This document shows positions 11,244-21,505 of a stretch of 64,000 nt of DNA, in pieces. Position 1 is the stretch's first letter. Every line of letters starts with the position of its first letter. The notes below the pieces were generated by a model. The model worked only from the letters and a program-made list of their open reading frames with translations. It ran no database searches and had not been told where the DNA came from. Source of the DNA: Amblyomma americanum (Eukaryota; Arthropoda; Arachnida; Ixodida; Ixodidae); assembly GCF_052857255.1 (NCBI RefSeq), contig NC_135505.1, positions 27,462,999-27,526,998 on the forward strand, read 5' to 3'. Made by a program: the position numbers and the translations under genes.

Positions 11244-11815
11244 TGTTAGCGGTCGCATTACTTACACGCCACGCGGACCCATCACGCCAGCACAAGACAC
11301 TTAACGCTCCTTCGCAGCGACCACGAGGCGTCCCTCATCCGGCTCACGAGGGTGAGCGCCGAGCGTAACGACGCCTGGGGGGACCGCCTTCGAGCCACGC
11401 TGACTGGGGATCGGCTGCACATCCATTCTGAATCCTGTCTAAACACAGACCCCGTGGCCCAAGACATTCGACTCCGCGCCACATAAACCACGCGTTCACG
11501 AGGGCTGCCCGCGCCCGTACTCCGAACTCCTAAATCTCCCAAGCCTCGGCATCACACAAGCGAAGAACAACGACGTAACGTGAGCCGTCGACAGGCGCGC
11601 TGCGAGATTCCAAACTTCGACCGAGAGCATTTTCCGAGGGAGACCAACGAGAGACGCCGACGAAACGAGACGCGTCAGCACGGTCCTCCCAGCTCTGCAG
11701 ATCCTTCGAACCTACTGCGTATTAATGAACAAGTTCGTTTTACCCTTGTATCCGTAAGCTCAAATAAACCAGTTTGCTTTTAATCGAGAAGAATCCGGCC
11801 ACTTCCTCGCTGACA
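11244..11815 (+). mobile_element. Solo LTR, 572 bp, TG...CA ends
   Basis: The insertion begins TGTTAG and ends CTGACA, an inverted terminal pair with one mismatch, and is flanked by the 4-bp duplication TACG. An AATAAA signal lies at about 11763-11768, close to the right end, as expected for an LTR R region in + orientation. No internal retroelement coding sequence is present, so this is best read as a solo LTR left by recombination. It interrupts a LINE reverse transcriptase right before its FADD motif. The family is unknown; a 4-bp duplication fits some Ty3-type elements. Confidence 0.75.
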
Positions 11816-11819
11816 TACG

Positions 11820-11975
11820 TATGCATATATCCACGTGGTTTGCTAAGTGGGTAATGAACAAAAAAATAAAAAGATGCTAGTACTATTCCCTGTGGTAGTC
11901 CTGAGACAATCGTTACAGTGTGTGAAGCGTGGTCATTATATTGCACGAAATGTCGGTGTTCTGACAAAAAGTTAG
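11820..11975 (-). mobile_element. CR1/Jockey-like LINE (-), upstream part of the split copy
   Basis: Minus-strand reading gives HRHFVQYNDHASHTVTIVSG then a decayed PQG motif, the RT segment that normally precedes FADD. Removing the solo LTR and one duplication makes the frame run directly into MFADDC at 11238. The element ends where a Ty3 gag fragment begins, near 11975. Confidence 0.6.
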
Positions 11976-12054
11976 CGGAGCAAAGCTCGCGGAGCAAAGG
12001 ATGGCCAAGAGGAGGAATTCGGCTCCAAATCCGAGAGGCCGAGGTTCACACCCT

Positions 12055-12064
12055 TCAGAACAAA
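12055..12064. other. SINE left target-site duplication TCAGAACAAA
   Basis: TCAGAACAAA precedes the SINE and recurs at 12304-12313 directly after it. Confidence 0.8.
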
Positions 12065-12303
12065 CGCTGCCGCGGTGGCTCAGTGGTTATGGCGCTCGGC
12101 AGCTGACCCCACAGACGCGGGCTCGATCCCGGCCACGGCGCTCGAATTTCTATGGAGGTGAAATTCTTGATGCCCGTGTGCTGTGCGTTGTCAGTGCACG
12201 TTAAAGAACTCCAGGTGGTTGAAATCTCCAGACCTCTTCACTACGACCTCCGTCTCAGCATGAGTTGCTTTGATCGTTAAACCCCCATAAACCAAACCAA
12301 CCA
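12065..12303 (+). mobile_element. Ruka-type tRNA-derived SINE (+)
   Basis: The 239-bp element starts CGCTGCCGCGGTGGCTCAG and carries RNA polymerase III internal promoter boxes: A box TGGCTCAGTGG (about 12076-12086) and B box GGCTCGATCCC (about 12119-12129). The body includes TGCACGTTAAAGAACTCCAGG, diagnostic of the tick Ruka SINE, and it ends in CCATAAACCAAACCAACCA. It is flanked by the 10-bp duplication TCAGAACAAA and interrupts a Ty3 gag frame. It would depend on a LINE for mobilisation. Confidence 0.85.
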
Positions 12304-12990
12304 TCAGAACAAAGGAAGGCAAACGCGGTGCGGATGCGAGTGAAAGCAATCCGACCGAACGCAAAGAGACGGCGGTAGCCGAAGCCGAAAGCAGTAAGAG
12401 GTTCGAAGCAAGGCAATCGCGCGTGTGTCATACTCATACCTGCCAGAAGCCGGGGCACTTTTCGGCGCAGTGTCCAGAAGCAAAAAAAAACAAAGATCGC
12501 GTTTTGTCATTGTGCAGCAATGACGAGAACATGAAGCACCTCGAGCCATACGTGCGAGACCTCCCCGTGAACGGAAAACAGTGGCGGGTGCTTCGTGATT
12601 CCGCGGCCACAATCGGTGCGGTTCACTCCTCTTATGTAGATCCCGATATGTTCACGGGCTAGTGCGCGTGGATCAAGCGAGCCGTGGAAACTCATCGCGT
12701 GTGCCTGCCCGTAGCAAAAGTGCTTATTCAAGGACCATACGGCGCTCTTAAAACGGGGGCCACGTTGTCATCTATATTCCCCTCTCAGTACCCGTGACTG
12801 TTTTCAAACAGGTCCGATCACACCTTGCGCGAAAAGGGACTAGTGTTTGGTGAGGCTAGCGTTCAGGCGTTAACCAGATCGAAAGCTCGGGAGCTTGCTG
12901 CAAAGGCGGTAGTTGCGGTGGCGACGTTGTCAAGCGGTAAGAAAGAGTCGGAGGCTGTTATGGCCGGGGAGCAGACCCGGATTCCAATTC

Positions 12991-13190
12991 TGCAGGTCGC
13001 AAAATTTCTTATGCGAACGCCCCTTTCACAAGCCCTGGTGCTGCACCTCATGGCAGGGGCGCCTAACGCTCCCTTGACAAGCTACGCTGCTGCGCCGCAT
13101 GCCAGCGGAGCCCTTTGGAGAAGCATCGTGAGCGACATGGCCAAACGTGCAGCAAGCTGCGAGACAGCGAGGCGCCGGTTTCCCTTTCCC
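12991..13190. other. Unassigned spacer
   Basis: Lies between the end of recognisable Ty3 coding sequence and the 3' end of the next LINE. No motif recognised. Confidence 0.4.
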
Positions 13191-13404
13191 ACTTTAACCT
13201 TTTATTGGTCCCCTCAGAAAAAATACAAAAAAATATAAATGAAAGAGAGAGGAGCCCGGACCAGTAACGCTTTACCGGGCTTAAATACAATAAAAAAAGG
13301 AGCAAAACGCTAGAAAAAACTTAATTTAGCGAGAAAAGCAGGAAAATAGAAACAACAAAAAAACAAAACAAAACAAAAATAAGAAACCTCAAAGGCACAG
13401 GACA

Positions 13405-13980
13405 AGCAGAAGCACAGATAATGTCAGAGAGAATGTCAGCACAGATAAAGTCACAGGCACAGTAGGTTCAGACGCCACAGACAGTCAGAAGGAGGGAGGA
13501 GAGGGAAATCCTGGAGGCCTACCATTTTAGGTTGCAAGGCAGTGACACATGCGTCACTGCCCCGTGCTTATATCTCACTGACAAGGAATTTACCTTCCTA
13601 AGCAAAAGTGTGCGTGCGCAAATTTGACAGGCAAAGTATATGTGCCTTTTGTTGTTTGCCACTTATGAACATGTGTCCACTCCTTGGTGAACTGCCACTT
13701 ACGTATTTGTTTTTTTTAGTTCTTTAGTGTGTCTGATACGCACGCGTCTTCTGGTGTCCTAAGTTGGCTGTTTCTCGATTAAACTTCAGTTGTTAGTCCA
13801 GCGTTGTCCTGTGTTCTTCTCCTGGTGTCTCGTGCTTTCGCTGGTGAAGTTATGTCTGAAATACAGCAACTAGCCCACATGGTTACCTTGTTACAGTCAG
13901 TAGCACAGATAATATCACAGATAATGTCAGCACAGATAAAGTCACATGCACAGTTGGCCCAAACACAGTGTCAGGCCACA
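13405..13980 (+). repeat. 80-bp direct repeats bracketing about 410 bp in the LINE 3' region; possible LTR fragment
   Basis: The segments about 13410-13490 and 13900-13980 share AGCACAGATAATRTCA and TCAGCACAGATAAAGTCACA. Between them are a 9-bp inverted repeat (GGCAGTGAC and GTCACTGCC, near 13537-13562) and the sequence ATTAAACTTCAGTTGTTAGT (13779-13798) followed by an ATG at 13851 opening MSEIQQLAHMVTLLQ. This could be an LTR plus gag start inserted in the LINE, but ends were not resolved. Confidence 0.35.
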
Positions 13981-15473
13981 GAGAGATGCATCATTGTCCA
14001 GCAAAGGAACACAAAGCACTTCTCTGTACAGAGCTTATGCAGGAGAAATGAGAGTGACGAAGGAACTCATCGGGAATGTGTAGGAATTGTGCTTCTGATG
14101 AGATGAACCATTTGAATCAGAACAGCACAAGCAGCTCGGTTATTCAAAAGAGAGGGGTAAGTAGACAGTGTAATGACAGATGAGCAGAGAGACTTTAAAA
14201 AGGAAAGCAAAGGAGCAGTAAGGGAGCAATTCCGGAAGTAATTACTGACATCTCACAAAATCCCGTATGAGCAAATTGAAGAAGATAAGCCATTTTTTTA
14301 AAGTAGAAAGGGAATCGACCGTTCCCAGTGAGTAAAGTAATTAGAGGACTCCTAGGTAGACGGATGGATGGAATATTGAGCGTATCAGGGATCCACTTAA
14401 ATAATTCTGTGCCGCCATTATTTTCTTGCCAATAAGTTCGCCATAAAAGAAGTGAAGAATGGTGTAAGAGGGAACGCACGCTACGGCGTTAAAGGGTAGA
14501 AGTGTGTAAATGGCCATATTGCCCAGCACTACCAGCAGCCTGGTCGGCTAACTCATTTGCAAAAATTCCGGAGTGACCCCGGATATTAAATAAAAGAAAT
14601 GAGGCAAGAGAATACAAACGATACAGATCTTTCTTAATGGAAATAATTGTCGGGGTAAATGAAGTAACTGAAGACAGGGCAGAAAGCAGAGATAGAGAAT
14701 CAGTGTAGAAATGAACGGGAATTGAAGGAGGGTTATTAATAGCAAACGCAACAGCAGAATTGAATGCTACAAGCTCAGCGGCATAGGCACTTGATGGTTA
14801 TTTTAAGGATATGCGCTGAACATATAAAAGCTTTTGTGTGGAGCTAAGAACAACAAAAGCAGCACCAGCACTGTGATGAGTGAATGACCTGTCAGTGTAA
14901 ATATGCAGTGCGCGTTGACGCGAAAAGGCCAAGGCTTCCTGGTAACTAAGTTGAGCAAAAGAAATATTAAATTGTAATGAGGGATGGTCAGACCAGATAT
15001 TAATTAAAGGCGGAATTTCAGACGGGTTATAAAATGTCTTGCCGTAGACAACGGGTTGCCGTAATGTAAAAAGCATAAACTCTGCACATAACTGGTCCAG
15101 AAAAAAAAGGCAATGGAAGAACATTGGCAAAGAAATGAAGAGCAACAGTTCTCGCAGCACTGTAGGCACAAGTAAGAGCAAGAAGCGGAATGCATTGCAA
15201 CGATAAGACACGATCCCTGAGTCCGGAAACCGGACAACGGAACCTCCAAGCTCGGGCGGCATAGGGGATTGTAGGAAGAAAAACCTGATGATAAATTAGG
15301 CGCATATGAAATGGGGAAACACGAAAATGGAAACAGAACCAACTAAGGAGCTTGGTCGCAGGTGCAATAATTTTTTCTTCTAATGAATAACATGAGGAAT
15401 AAAGCTTACCTGGGAGTAAAAAAAAAAAAACTCCTACTAATTTAATATTGGGGTCACACTTGAGACTAATTGT

Positions 15474-16480
15474 CTAGGCGAATAGTTGGTTTACGTTAGC
15501 GCAACGCCGGGACTCAATTAAAAATAAGACATAAGAAAACTTTTCAGGGCTTAAGTAAACACGATACTTGCCACACAAGTTTTGGATTAATGTTAAAACA
15601 TTTGAACCCAATGTTGACAACTCGCGGCTAGTCTTTCCAGGGACAAAGATATTAGTGTCGACGGCATATGCCTGAATGCGGATAGGTGAGCGGACAGGGA
15701 GATTTAAAAGGTCATAAATTAAAACGTTCCAAAGTAACGGGGAAAGAGGCGAACCTTGCGGACTGCCGACAGAATAAGGCACAGAAAGAGTACAAGAAGG
15801 AGATTGATAGGTAAAATATCGGTTATCTAGGAAAGAAGCCAAGAGAGAATATAAATTTCCGCGACAACGATGTTGTCTTAAAATATTTAAAACGAAAGGG
15901 TGCCAAACACAATAAAATGCACCTCTGAAGTCCAGAGAAATGGGAACCCCACAAAGCTTTTGTTGCTGATATGTAAATACTAACTCCCGCAAACGATAGA
16001 GAGCCTGAACAGAAATACGGCCATGTGTGAAACCATACTGATTGTGGTGCAGTAGATTATTCTGGAACTGGAAATAGTACAGCCTACCATACAGAAATCG
16101 CTCGAGCACATTCCGAAAAACTAATTAATGCAAATAGGCCGGTAAGAAATGGGAAGGTGCGCTGGTCTATTCGGTTTTGGAATAAAAATATTCCTTCCAA
16201 CTCTCCAAGTCAAAGGAGAGTAACCCAAATGCAAAGCACAACTAAAAATAGAGAGACTAAACAAGAGATTAGCATTAAACAAGGCGCGAACAACACGAGG
16301 AGAGATTAGATCAGGGTCAGGAGAAGACGTCACAGCGATCGAATTGATTACAGCTTGAAACTCCGCAGCAGTGAAAGGTAAATCTTGAACTGAGCTATTG
16401 TAAGGTTGTGCTATAATGTCCCGAACGTGTGTACGGAAAGGAAGATCGTGGGAAAAATATCTGTAGCGATGTGAGTACAA
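15474..16480 (-). pseudogene. Reverse transcriptase core of the R1-like LINE
   Basis: Two frames, 16121-16480 and 15474-16109, give the RT fingers and palm. Motif A is SLDFRGAFYCVW, the region before motif C is SVGSPQGSPLSPLL, and the motif C position is AYAVDTNIF, with Val in place of the first catalytic Asp of YADD. A stop and frame change separate the blocks at about 16110-16120. The enzyme would copy LINE RNA at nicked target DNA; this copy lacks a usable active site. Confidence 0.7.
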
Positions 16481-17539
16481 AGCAGCAATTTACAGTGTCA
16501 AGAAGCGTTTCAGTATACGTGGCATCAGAGTACTGAAGAGGGGGAATTACAGAAGGGCACCTAAGCTTGCAAAAAGCATCTTTGTATGGCTTGCCAAACA
16601 GGAATTTGAGCGTAGCTTCGGAGCAGATCTCCTTTAAATAATTATCATGGGTGTTTCGAATATTAGATCGATACGTTGCAAGAGCCCTATAATAAACTGA
16701 GCGGTGGATAATTTTTAACTGAGGGTCTGAAATGCGCTGGAAACAGCGAGGAAGAGCGCGCACATGGGACCGTTCTATGCTCAAATCAACCGTGCACCAA
16801 ATGGAACCCTCGGGGAATTTGGGGTTTACCAAACGCAAGTTTCTTTTATATAGTGTCATAAAAGTGTCGTTAAATTTACCTAGAACCTGATCAATGGCGG
16901 ACGCTGAATGGAACTGATGATTATAAAAATATTCAAACCAAGGCAAAGAAGTTAACTGGCAAATTAAACAACTCGAGCTGGCTCTGGAGGGCCGCTTGAA
17001 CGGGGGCCCAAGTTGGGAAGAGGAGGAGTATGTAAAAAATCTGTGCTCGGAAAGGGATGCATCAGCACTGAATTGCCAAGAATAGCCTTGAGTTGGCAAA
17101 TTTGATGACGCGAAGCTAAGGTCAATCCAACTTAAAGCACACGGAGTTTCGTAGGTAGGTAAAGAGTCCGGATTATTGAGAACGACCGTGCATTGGAGGA
17201 CGCAAAAGCTTGAACATGAGTTCTTCTAGTGTCAGTGATCTTTCCGCCCCAAAAAAACGTTTTTTGCATTAACATCTCCGCAAATGGTTATGTTATCAGT
17301 GGGCAAAATTTGTATACAAGGGGTAAGCAAAGCAAGAGCCGCTTTAATATCTGCACGAGGCGGTATTTATACTGCAATAAAAAGAAAAAGATCTGTCGAT
17401 GTGGAACATAAGATAGCAACCCCTTCAGGAGAGATAAAAGTTGAAAAGATATCAAAAGAAGGAATATGGAGCAATATGACACACCTAGGGTCTTGAGGAG
17501 CGCAAATTTTGTGAAAAGTAGAGGGAACTCCTACAAATT

Positions 17540-17957
17540 TGTAGATAGATTTATTTTTAACTCATATGGCCGTGCATCTGTAAGTGAGCTCGTGAGGCGA
17601 AGTGGGTTACCCCCAGTTGTGGAGCGCAATTGTGTTTGTCGATTAAAGTGTTTCTTCCAGCTCGTAAACGGTCATTATAAAGTTAATACTTCTAATTATT
17701 TTGCTTACTCCTGAGGTTATAACACGAAAAAAAGGCATGTCCTAACAATAACGCTTTTGAACGCACGAAATAACTGCTTTAAATATTCTTTTTTTCCGAG
17801 CACAATTACTTAATGGAATCAACTTAATAGCGAGACTTTTAATCATAATTCTTTAGTGATGTTTGAAAAGTGCTACAAATGTTATGAATTTGAGTGTTTA
17901 TATACTCGTTTTTTTCCACCCTGCTATTATCTGTACTAGATCGCAGTATCTATAAAT
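17540..17957 (+). mobile_element. LINE 3' end (+) inserted in the R1-like endonuclease
   Basis: The + frame reads FNSYGRASVSELVRRSGLPP and RLKCFFQLVNGHYKVNTSN, the C-terminal domain of a CR1/Jockey-like RT, and ends in TAAATAAATAAATAAAA at 17950. It lies between two parts of the R1-like endonuclease on the other strand: DPYISNNNE upstream of it (17970-18000) and KFVGVPSTFHKI downstream (17500-17540). It is therefore a 5'-truncated LINE insertion. The exact duplication was not identified. Confidence 0.65.
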
Positions 17958-18440
17958 AAATAAATAAAAATTCATTATTGTTGGAGATGTATGGGTCACT
18001 CACAGCCATTATTGCAATATTGTTGTCCTGAATAAATTTAACCACAGGAGAAGTACCGCAACAGGTGTGGTCTAAATTAACTTGGAGAAACAAAATGTGA
18101 TCGGGCAAGAGATGCGAGTTAACACGAGGACTAAGGCCCATAATGAGTGCGGGCGCGGATTCTATCCGCACGTTCACGCAAAACTGAACAAGACACATGC
18201 CCCGCAGATGACCGGACGGGCGACCAGGAGCCGCGCAAGGTGCACACTTGCTTCTGAGGTCCTGGACACTGCTCGGGCAGGCCGCCAAAGCGTGTGAAAC
18301 CGCAAAGCGGGCTCAGCAATCCTTCGAAGGATCATTTTGCAGCTTACATGACTTCCAAGCTTGGCCATATTGAGCACAGTAAGTGCAGAGTGGGACATGC
18401 AAATCTTCGCGGACCTCGACAGAAGTCCATCAATAGTTAC
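17958..18440 (-). mobile_element. R1-like LINE (-), endonuclease start and gag tail
   Basis: Minus-strand 17965-18110 encodes the start of an R1-type endonuclease: ILFLQVNLDHT and IAIMAVSDPYISNNNE. Upstream (18180-18410) are cysteine-rich decayed stretches (LCTYCAQYGQAWKSC; CAPCAAPGRPSGHLRGMC) that look like the CCHC zinc knuckles ending R1 gag proteins. A stop lies between. The gag assignment is weaker than the endonuclease one. Confidence 0.55.
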
Positions 18441-18847
18441 CGCGCGCCGCAAGTTTTGGCCAGCGCGGTCGCTGGTAGGACCTCTCGGACTGCCTTTGCA
18501 TTGGACCGTTTGAGTGAAAACCGTTTCTCGGGCTTTAAAAGCCCCAGCGGGCCGCTTGGAAGGTTACACCGACCCACCGTGAGTCGAGTGCTGCTCACGA
18601 GTGGAGTGAGCTGGTGTGACGCGTTGGAGTCTCGCTGGTCGTCGCTGTGCGAGAAAAGTCGCGTTTGCTGGTAGCTCTCGGCCCCGTGCCGATCTTGTCC
18701 GGTATAATGCCCTGTTTATAGTGTATAAAATCTCTTTTGTTATTCTCACCGACGCCTGACTCGGAGTCTTCGCTACCGCCAAGAGAGCTGGCAGCGCTCA
18801 GTCACGAAACGGGAGGCGAGCGCTACGGGACCACCTCCATGGCATAA
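18441..18847 (+). other. Unassigned; possible LTR-like promoter region
   Basis: Contains the TATA-like GCTTTAAAAGCCCC near 18535 and GTGTATAAAATC near 18721, in a GC-rich context recalling a retroelement LTR. No paired LTR or TG...CA boundary was found, so function is not assigned. Confidence 0.25.
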
Positions 18848-18966
18848 CAAGGTGCAGCATGCTGACATTCAGAGCAGATGCGCGCTAGATAAAAGAAGGC
18901 ACCAGACACGGCAGAGAAAATGCCCGACACGGGTAAACTAGAGCGGCTATCTGCAGATATGCTCAT
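18848..18966 (+). pseudogene. Ty3 pol fragment (+), left part, split by BEL/Pao
   Basis: The frame gives QHADIQSRCALDKRR, the tether after RNase H (compare ADALSR), and in another frame KLERLSADML leading up to CTCAT. The frame continues across the BEL/Pao insertion at 25252 as IAPVSDGLNRRV, so the two pieces belong to one older Ty3 copy. Confidence 0.55.
18962..18966. other. BEL/Pao left target-site duplication CTCAT
   Basis: CTCAT directly precedes the left LTR and recurs at 25252-25256 directly after the right LTR. Confidence 0.85.
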
Positions 18967-19358
18967 TGTATAAAATGTCGTGAATACGTTGACGGTCGTT
19001 GAAGAGTAAGCAACCGATGAACGAAGAACAACTGAATTTAATACTGGGTAAAAGAGACAGCTTACAAAAAGGTTCGATGCGTACAAGGTTCGTTTTGCGA
19101 CTGACGCCTTCGCCGTTGTCTCGTCGCTCCCACGGTCTGAGCCGCGAGACACCTCCCCTCTCGCCACTCGGGGACTCCGGCGTTGAGAGATGCTCTCCAG
19201 GGAGAGCGGCCTTGCGTGGCGCAGGGGGACGCGGGGCGCCCCCCTCGAAGGGCACAGACGGTAATAAATAAGTCCGAATGTTTCCGCAAAGCGGGGAATC
19301 GGTCTCAGAGGTCGACGCACGGAAAACCGTCTTTCCACGAAACATAACGTTCACAACA
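18967..19358 (-). repeat. BEL/Pao 3' LTR
   Basis: The left LTR on the + strand is the 3' LTR because the element points left. It is 392 bp with TGT...ACA ends, 99.5% identical to its partner. The open frames inside it are present in both LTRs and are not genes. Confidence 0.9.
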
Positions 19359-19398
19359 CATTCCCGCCCGAAATGGCACTGACATTTCACAGCCACAC

Positions 19399-20719
19399 TC
19401 ACTTCACAAGGTCTAACGGATAGAGCAGTTGAACTGGACGACGCAGGGTTGCTCCTCCGGGAAGTCGCACGATGCATGACCGCACTCGCCCGTCACGCCC
19501 GGGAAAGGTCGCGTCAATTAGTGCCATCTTCCAGAGCTGTCTTGGCTGAAGAGATTCTTTAAGCAGCACAAGATCGCCTGCCTGTAGACTCCGGGTGGGG
19601 TTCTTTTGGTGAAACTGTGATGCTTGCAATTCCTTCAAGTACTCATTCATCCACTGCCGCCAGAATCCGCGCAGCAGTCGAGACCTGTTCGTGAACATTT
19701 GCCGTAGGGTCGCACCAGTAATGGCATTCAATTCGACATGCGGCACATCTGGCAGTGAGGTCAGCCTCTTGCCGGTGAGAAACGATGCCGGGCATAGCGG
19801 CTGAGGTTCGTTTGCTTCGGTGTGTACGTGCGTGAGTGGACGAGAGTTGAGGATGGCTTCCACTTCAGTTAGCGTTGTGGTGAGCTGTTCAAAATTGAGA
19901 CAACTTGTTCCTAGCGTTTTCTTTAAGGCTTTCTTTGTCAGGCCGACAAGTCGTTCGTAGAAGCCGCCCCACCAAGGCGCGCGTTCCACTGGTGAACTTC
20001 CACTCAACTCGGCTGTTCGCGAAGTAGTTTTTCACTTCGTCGCTTCTGATAATGCTCCAAAGGGTAGCTAGGTCCTTGCTTGCCTTCTTAAAGGTAAGTG
20101 CATTATCACTGTAGACAGTATGAGGTACACCTCGTCGGGCGATAAATCGGCGGAAAGCCAAAACAAAGGAGAGTGTAGACATGTCACTCACCAATTCAAG
20201 GTGGAGCGCTCGGGTGACGCCACAAGTGAACAGAGCGATGTAACACTTTGACGCACCATTCCCCTTGACAAGTAAAGGACCGGCGAAGTCAACTCCAGTC
20301 ACTTGAAACGGGTGAGCCTCTGTTATTCTGTCCCTTGGAAGTGGCGCGCAGACCTCGTTGGCTGGTTGTGCGTGGTAGCGCTGACAGATAACGCACTCCT
20401 TGACTATTTTCTTTACCAGCTGTCTTGCGCCAATCACCCAGAATTTTTCTCTGAGTTGAGTCAGAGTATCGCGGATGCCTCCATGCAGCACTTGTCGGTG
20501 GCATTGTTTGGCTATAAGCATGGACAAGTCACTGTGTTTAGGCAGAATGATAGGGTGCTTGCTGTCATAAGTCAGTTGGCTGTGTTGAAGCCTTCCGTGC
20601 ACTCTAAGAACACCGTGACTGTCGAGCTGCAAGGACACATTTTTCAGCGGTGAGTCTGAAGGGATTCTCTGGCTCTTTCGTACGCACTCTACTTCGTTGG
20701 CAGATCTAGTCCGTTGTTA
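19399..20719 (-). pseudogene. BEL/Pao integrase region (frameshifted)
   Basis: After the TAA at 20717-20719 the pol frame continues with the integrase zinc domain (HPIILPKHSD... HGGIRDTL, CVICQRYH; about 20360-20560), the core start VTGVDFAGPLL (about 20270-20300) with the second Asp in TVYSDNALTF (about 20090-20120), and, after a one-base shift near 20000, WWGGFYERLVGLTKKALKK with the catalytic Glu. The C-terminal part runs to a stop at 19399-19401 and includes LQAGDLVLLKE. Integrase would join the cDNA to chromosomal DNA. All three D, D, E positions appear present; only the frame is broken. Confidence 0.85.
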
Positions 20720-21505
20720 ATGAAGAATCCAGTATTCCTCTGACCTCTTTAGCTCCTCCGTTGTCAGTGGTCCGGATTCGCTTTTTTGGCGTCGTATTTT
20801 CGCGGCAAATCGCAGCACCCAGGCGGTCACTCGAGCCAAGCGTGAGAAGGAACTGAAATGTCGCATTTCCGTCAAGGCGTCCGCTGCCGGTGTGGTTGCG
20901 GCGGCGGGTAGTGCCTTCGTTTCCCTTCTTCGCTCCAGCTCCGCCTCGGTGTATGTAGGCGCGATTCCGCACTGAGGCCAGTGGCATTCCTCCATGCAGA
21001 TCCATCGTGGACCCGTCCACCAAAGCTCGTTATTCGACAGCTTCTGTGCGGGTAGACCGCGGGTAAGGAGATCTGCAGGATTCTCCTTTCCTGGGCAATG
21101 CTTCCAGGTAAATTCTCCAGTCAGCCTCTGAATATCGACCGCGCGAGTGCGTACAAACTGCTGCCAGCGATCGGCGTTCCCCTGAATCCAATGTAATGCG
21201 AAGGTTGAGTCTGTCCACAAATGGACATTTTGGGGAGGTTCCTCTAACTGGCCGAGAATGTAGCGACCTAATCGTGCAGCCAGCAGGCATGCCGTTAGCT
21301 CCAGCCTAGCTAGGGTAAGTTCCTTAATTGGAGCGACCTTAGATTTGCTTATTAGTATGGTCGCACTACCTTCCTCGCCATCTGTCGTCAGGTAGGCGAC
21401 CGCTTCATAGGCGACTGGGCTCGCATCTGCAAAAATGTGCAGACTGGTTGCTGCGTCTCCACCTGCTTTTGCCTTGTAGTATCGCGGCACCTTGACCTCG
21501 GGGAG
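20717..21505 (-). pseudogene. BEL/Pao RT C-terminal and RNase H region
   Basis: Lies in the same frame as the 1,066-codon block, separated from it only by the TAG at 21506-21508, and ends in TAA at 20717-20719. It holds LHIFADASPVAYEAVAYL (RNase H first Asp, about 21390-21440), a second acidic motif in KELTLARLELTACLLAARL (about 21270-21330) and VHLWTDSTFALHWIQGN (third Asp, about 21170-21225), then WKHCPGKENPADLLTRG. RNase H removes the RNA strand of the hybrid during reverse transcription. Confidence 0.85.

Larger units (their letters stand above)
11976..12990 (+). pseudogene. Ty3-type gag/protease fragment, split by a SINE
   Basis: The frame before the SINE reads AKDGQEEEFGSKSERP and after it KRGADASESNPTERKE, a zinc knuckle region CQKPGHFSAQCP (12442-12477), then VLRDSAATIGAVHSSYV (12588-12640, the protease active-site region with D-S-A) and REKGLVFGEASVQALTRS (12829-12882). 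It is the same family as the element at 61114-64000 on the other strand. An in-frame TAG (about 12660) and a TGA (about 12797) break it. Gag assembles the particle and the protease processes the polyprotein; this copy is dead. Confidence 0.75.
13191..17539 (-). mobile_element. R1-like LINE with RNase H (-), 3' and central part
   Basis: Minus-strand reading, 5' to 3': endonuclease C-terminal part with ITICGDVNAK (about 17260-17300) and LSWIDLSFAS (about 17110-17150); linker; RT N-terminal part 16121-16480 (IFIPKPNRP, ISYRPICIN); RT palm 15474-16109 with SLDFRGAFY, GSPQGSPLSPLLWN and AYAVDTNIFV; RNase H with IYTDRSFT (about 14880-14905) and FYTDSLSLLSAL (about 14690-14720); and a 3' untranslated region starting with AACCTTTTATTGG at 13196. 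The catalytic YADD is YAVD. Multiple stops and frameshifts make it a pseudogene. The upstream part resumes at 17958 after an insertion. Confidence 0.75.

Noticed and set aside
12065..12140. Possible tRNA gene with A and B boxes
   Set aside because: It is the head of a Ruka-type SINE with a defined tail and a 10-bp duplication.
18823..19477. Several 160-200 residue frames in both LTR regions
   Set aside because: They occur identically in both BEL/Pao LTRs (18967-19358 and 24860-25251) and have no domain, so they are LTR artefacts.
19399..20638. Two separate integrase genes
   Set aside because: They are one integrase split by a single frameshift near 20000.
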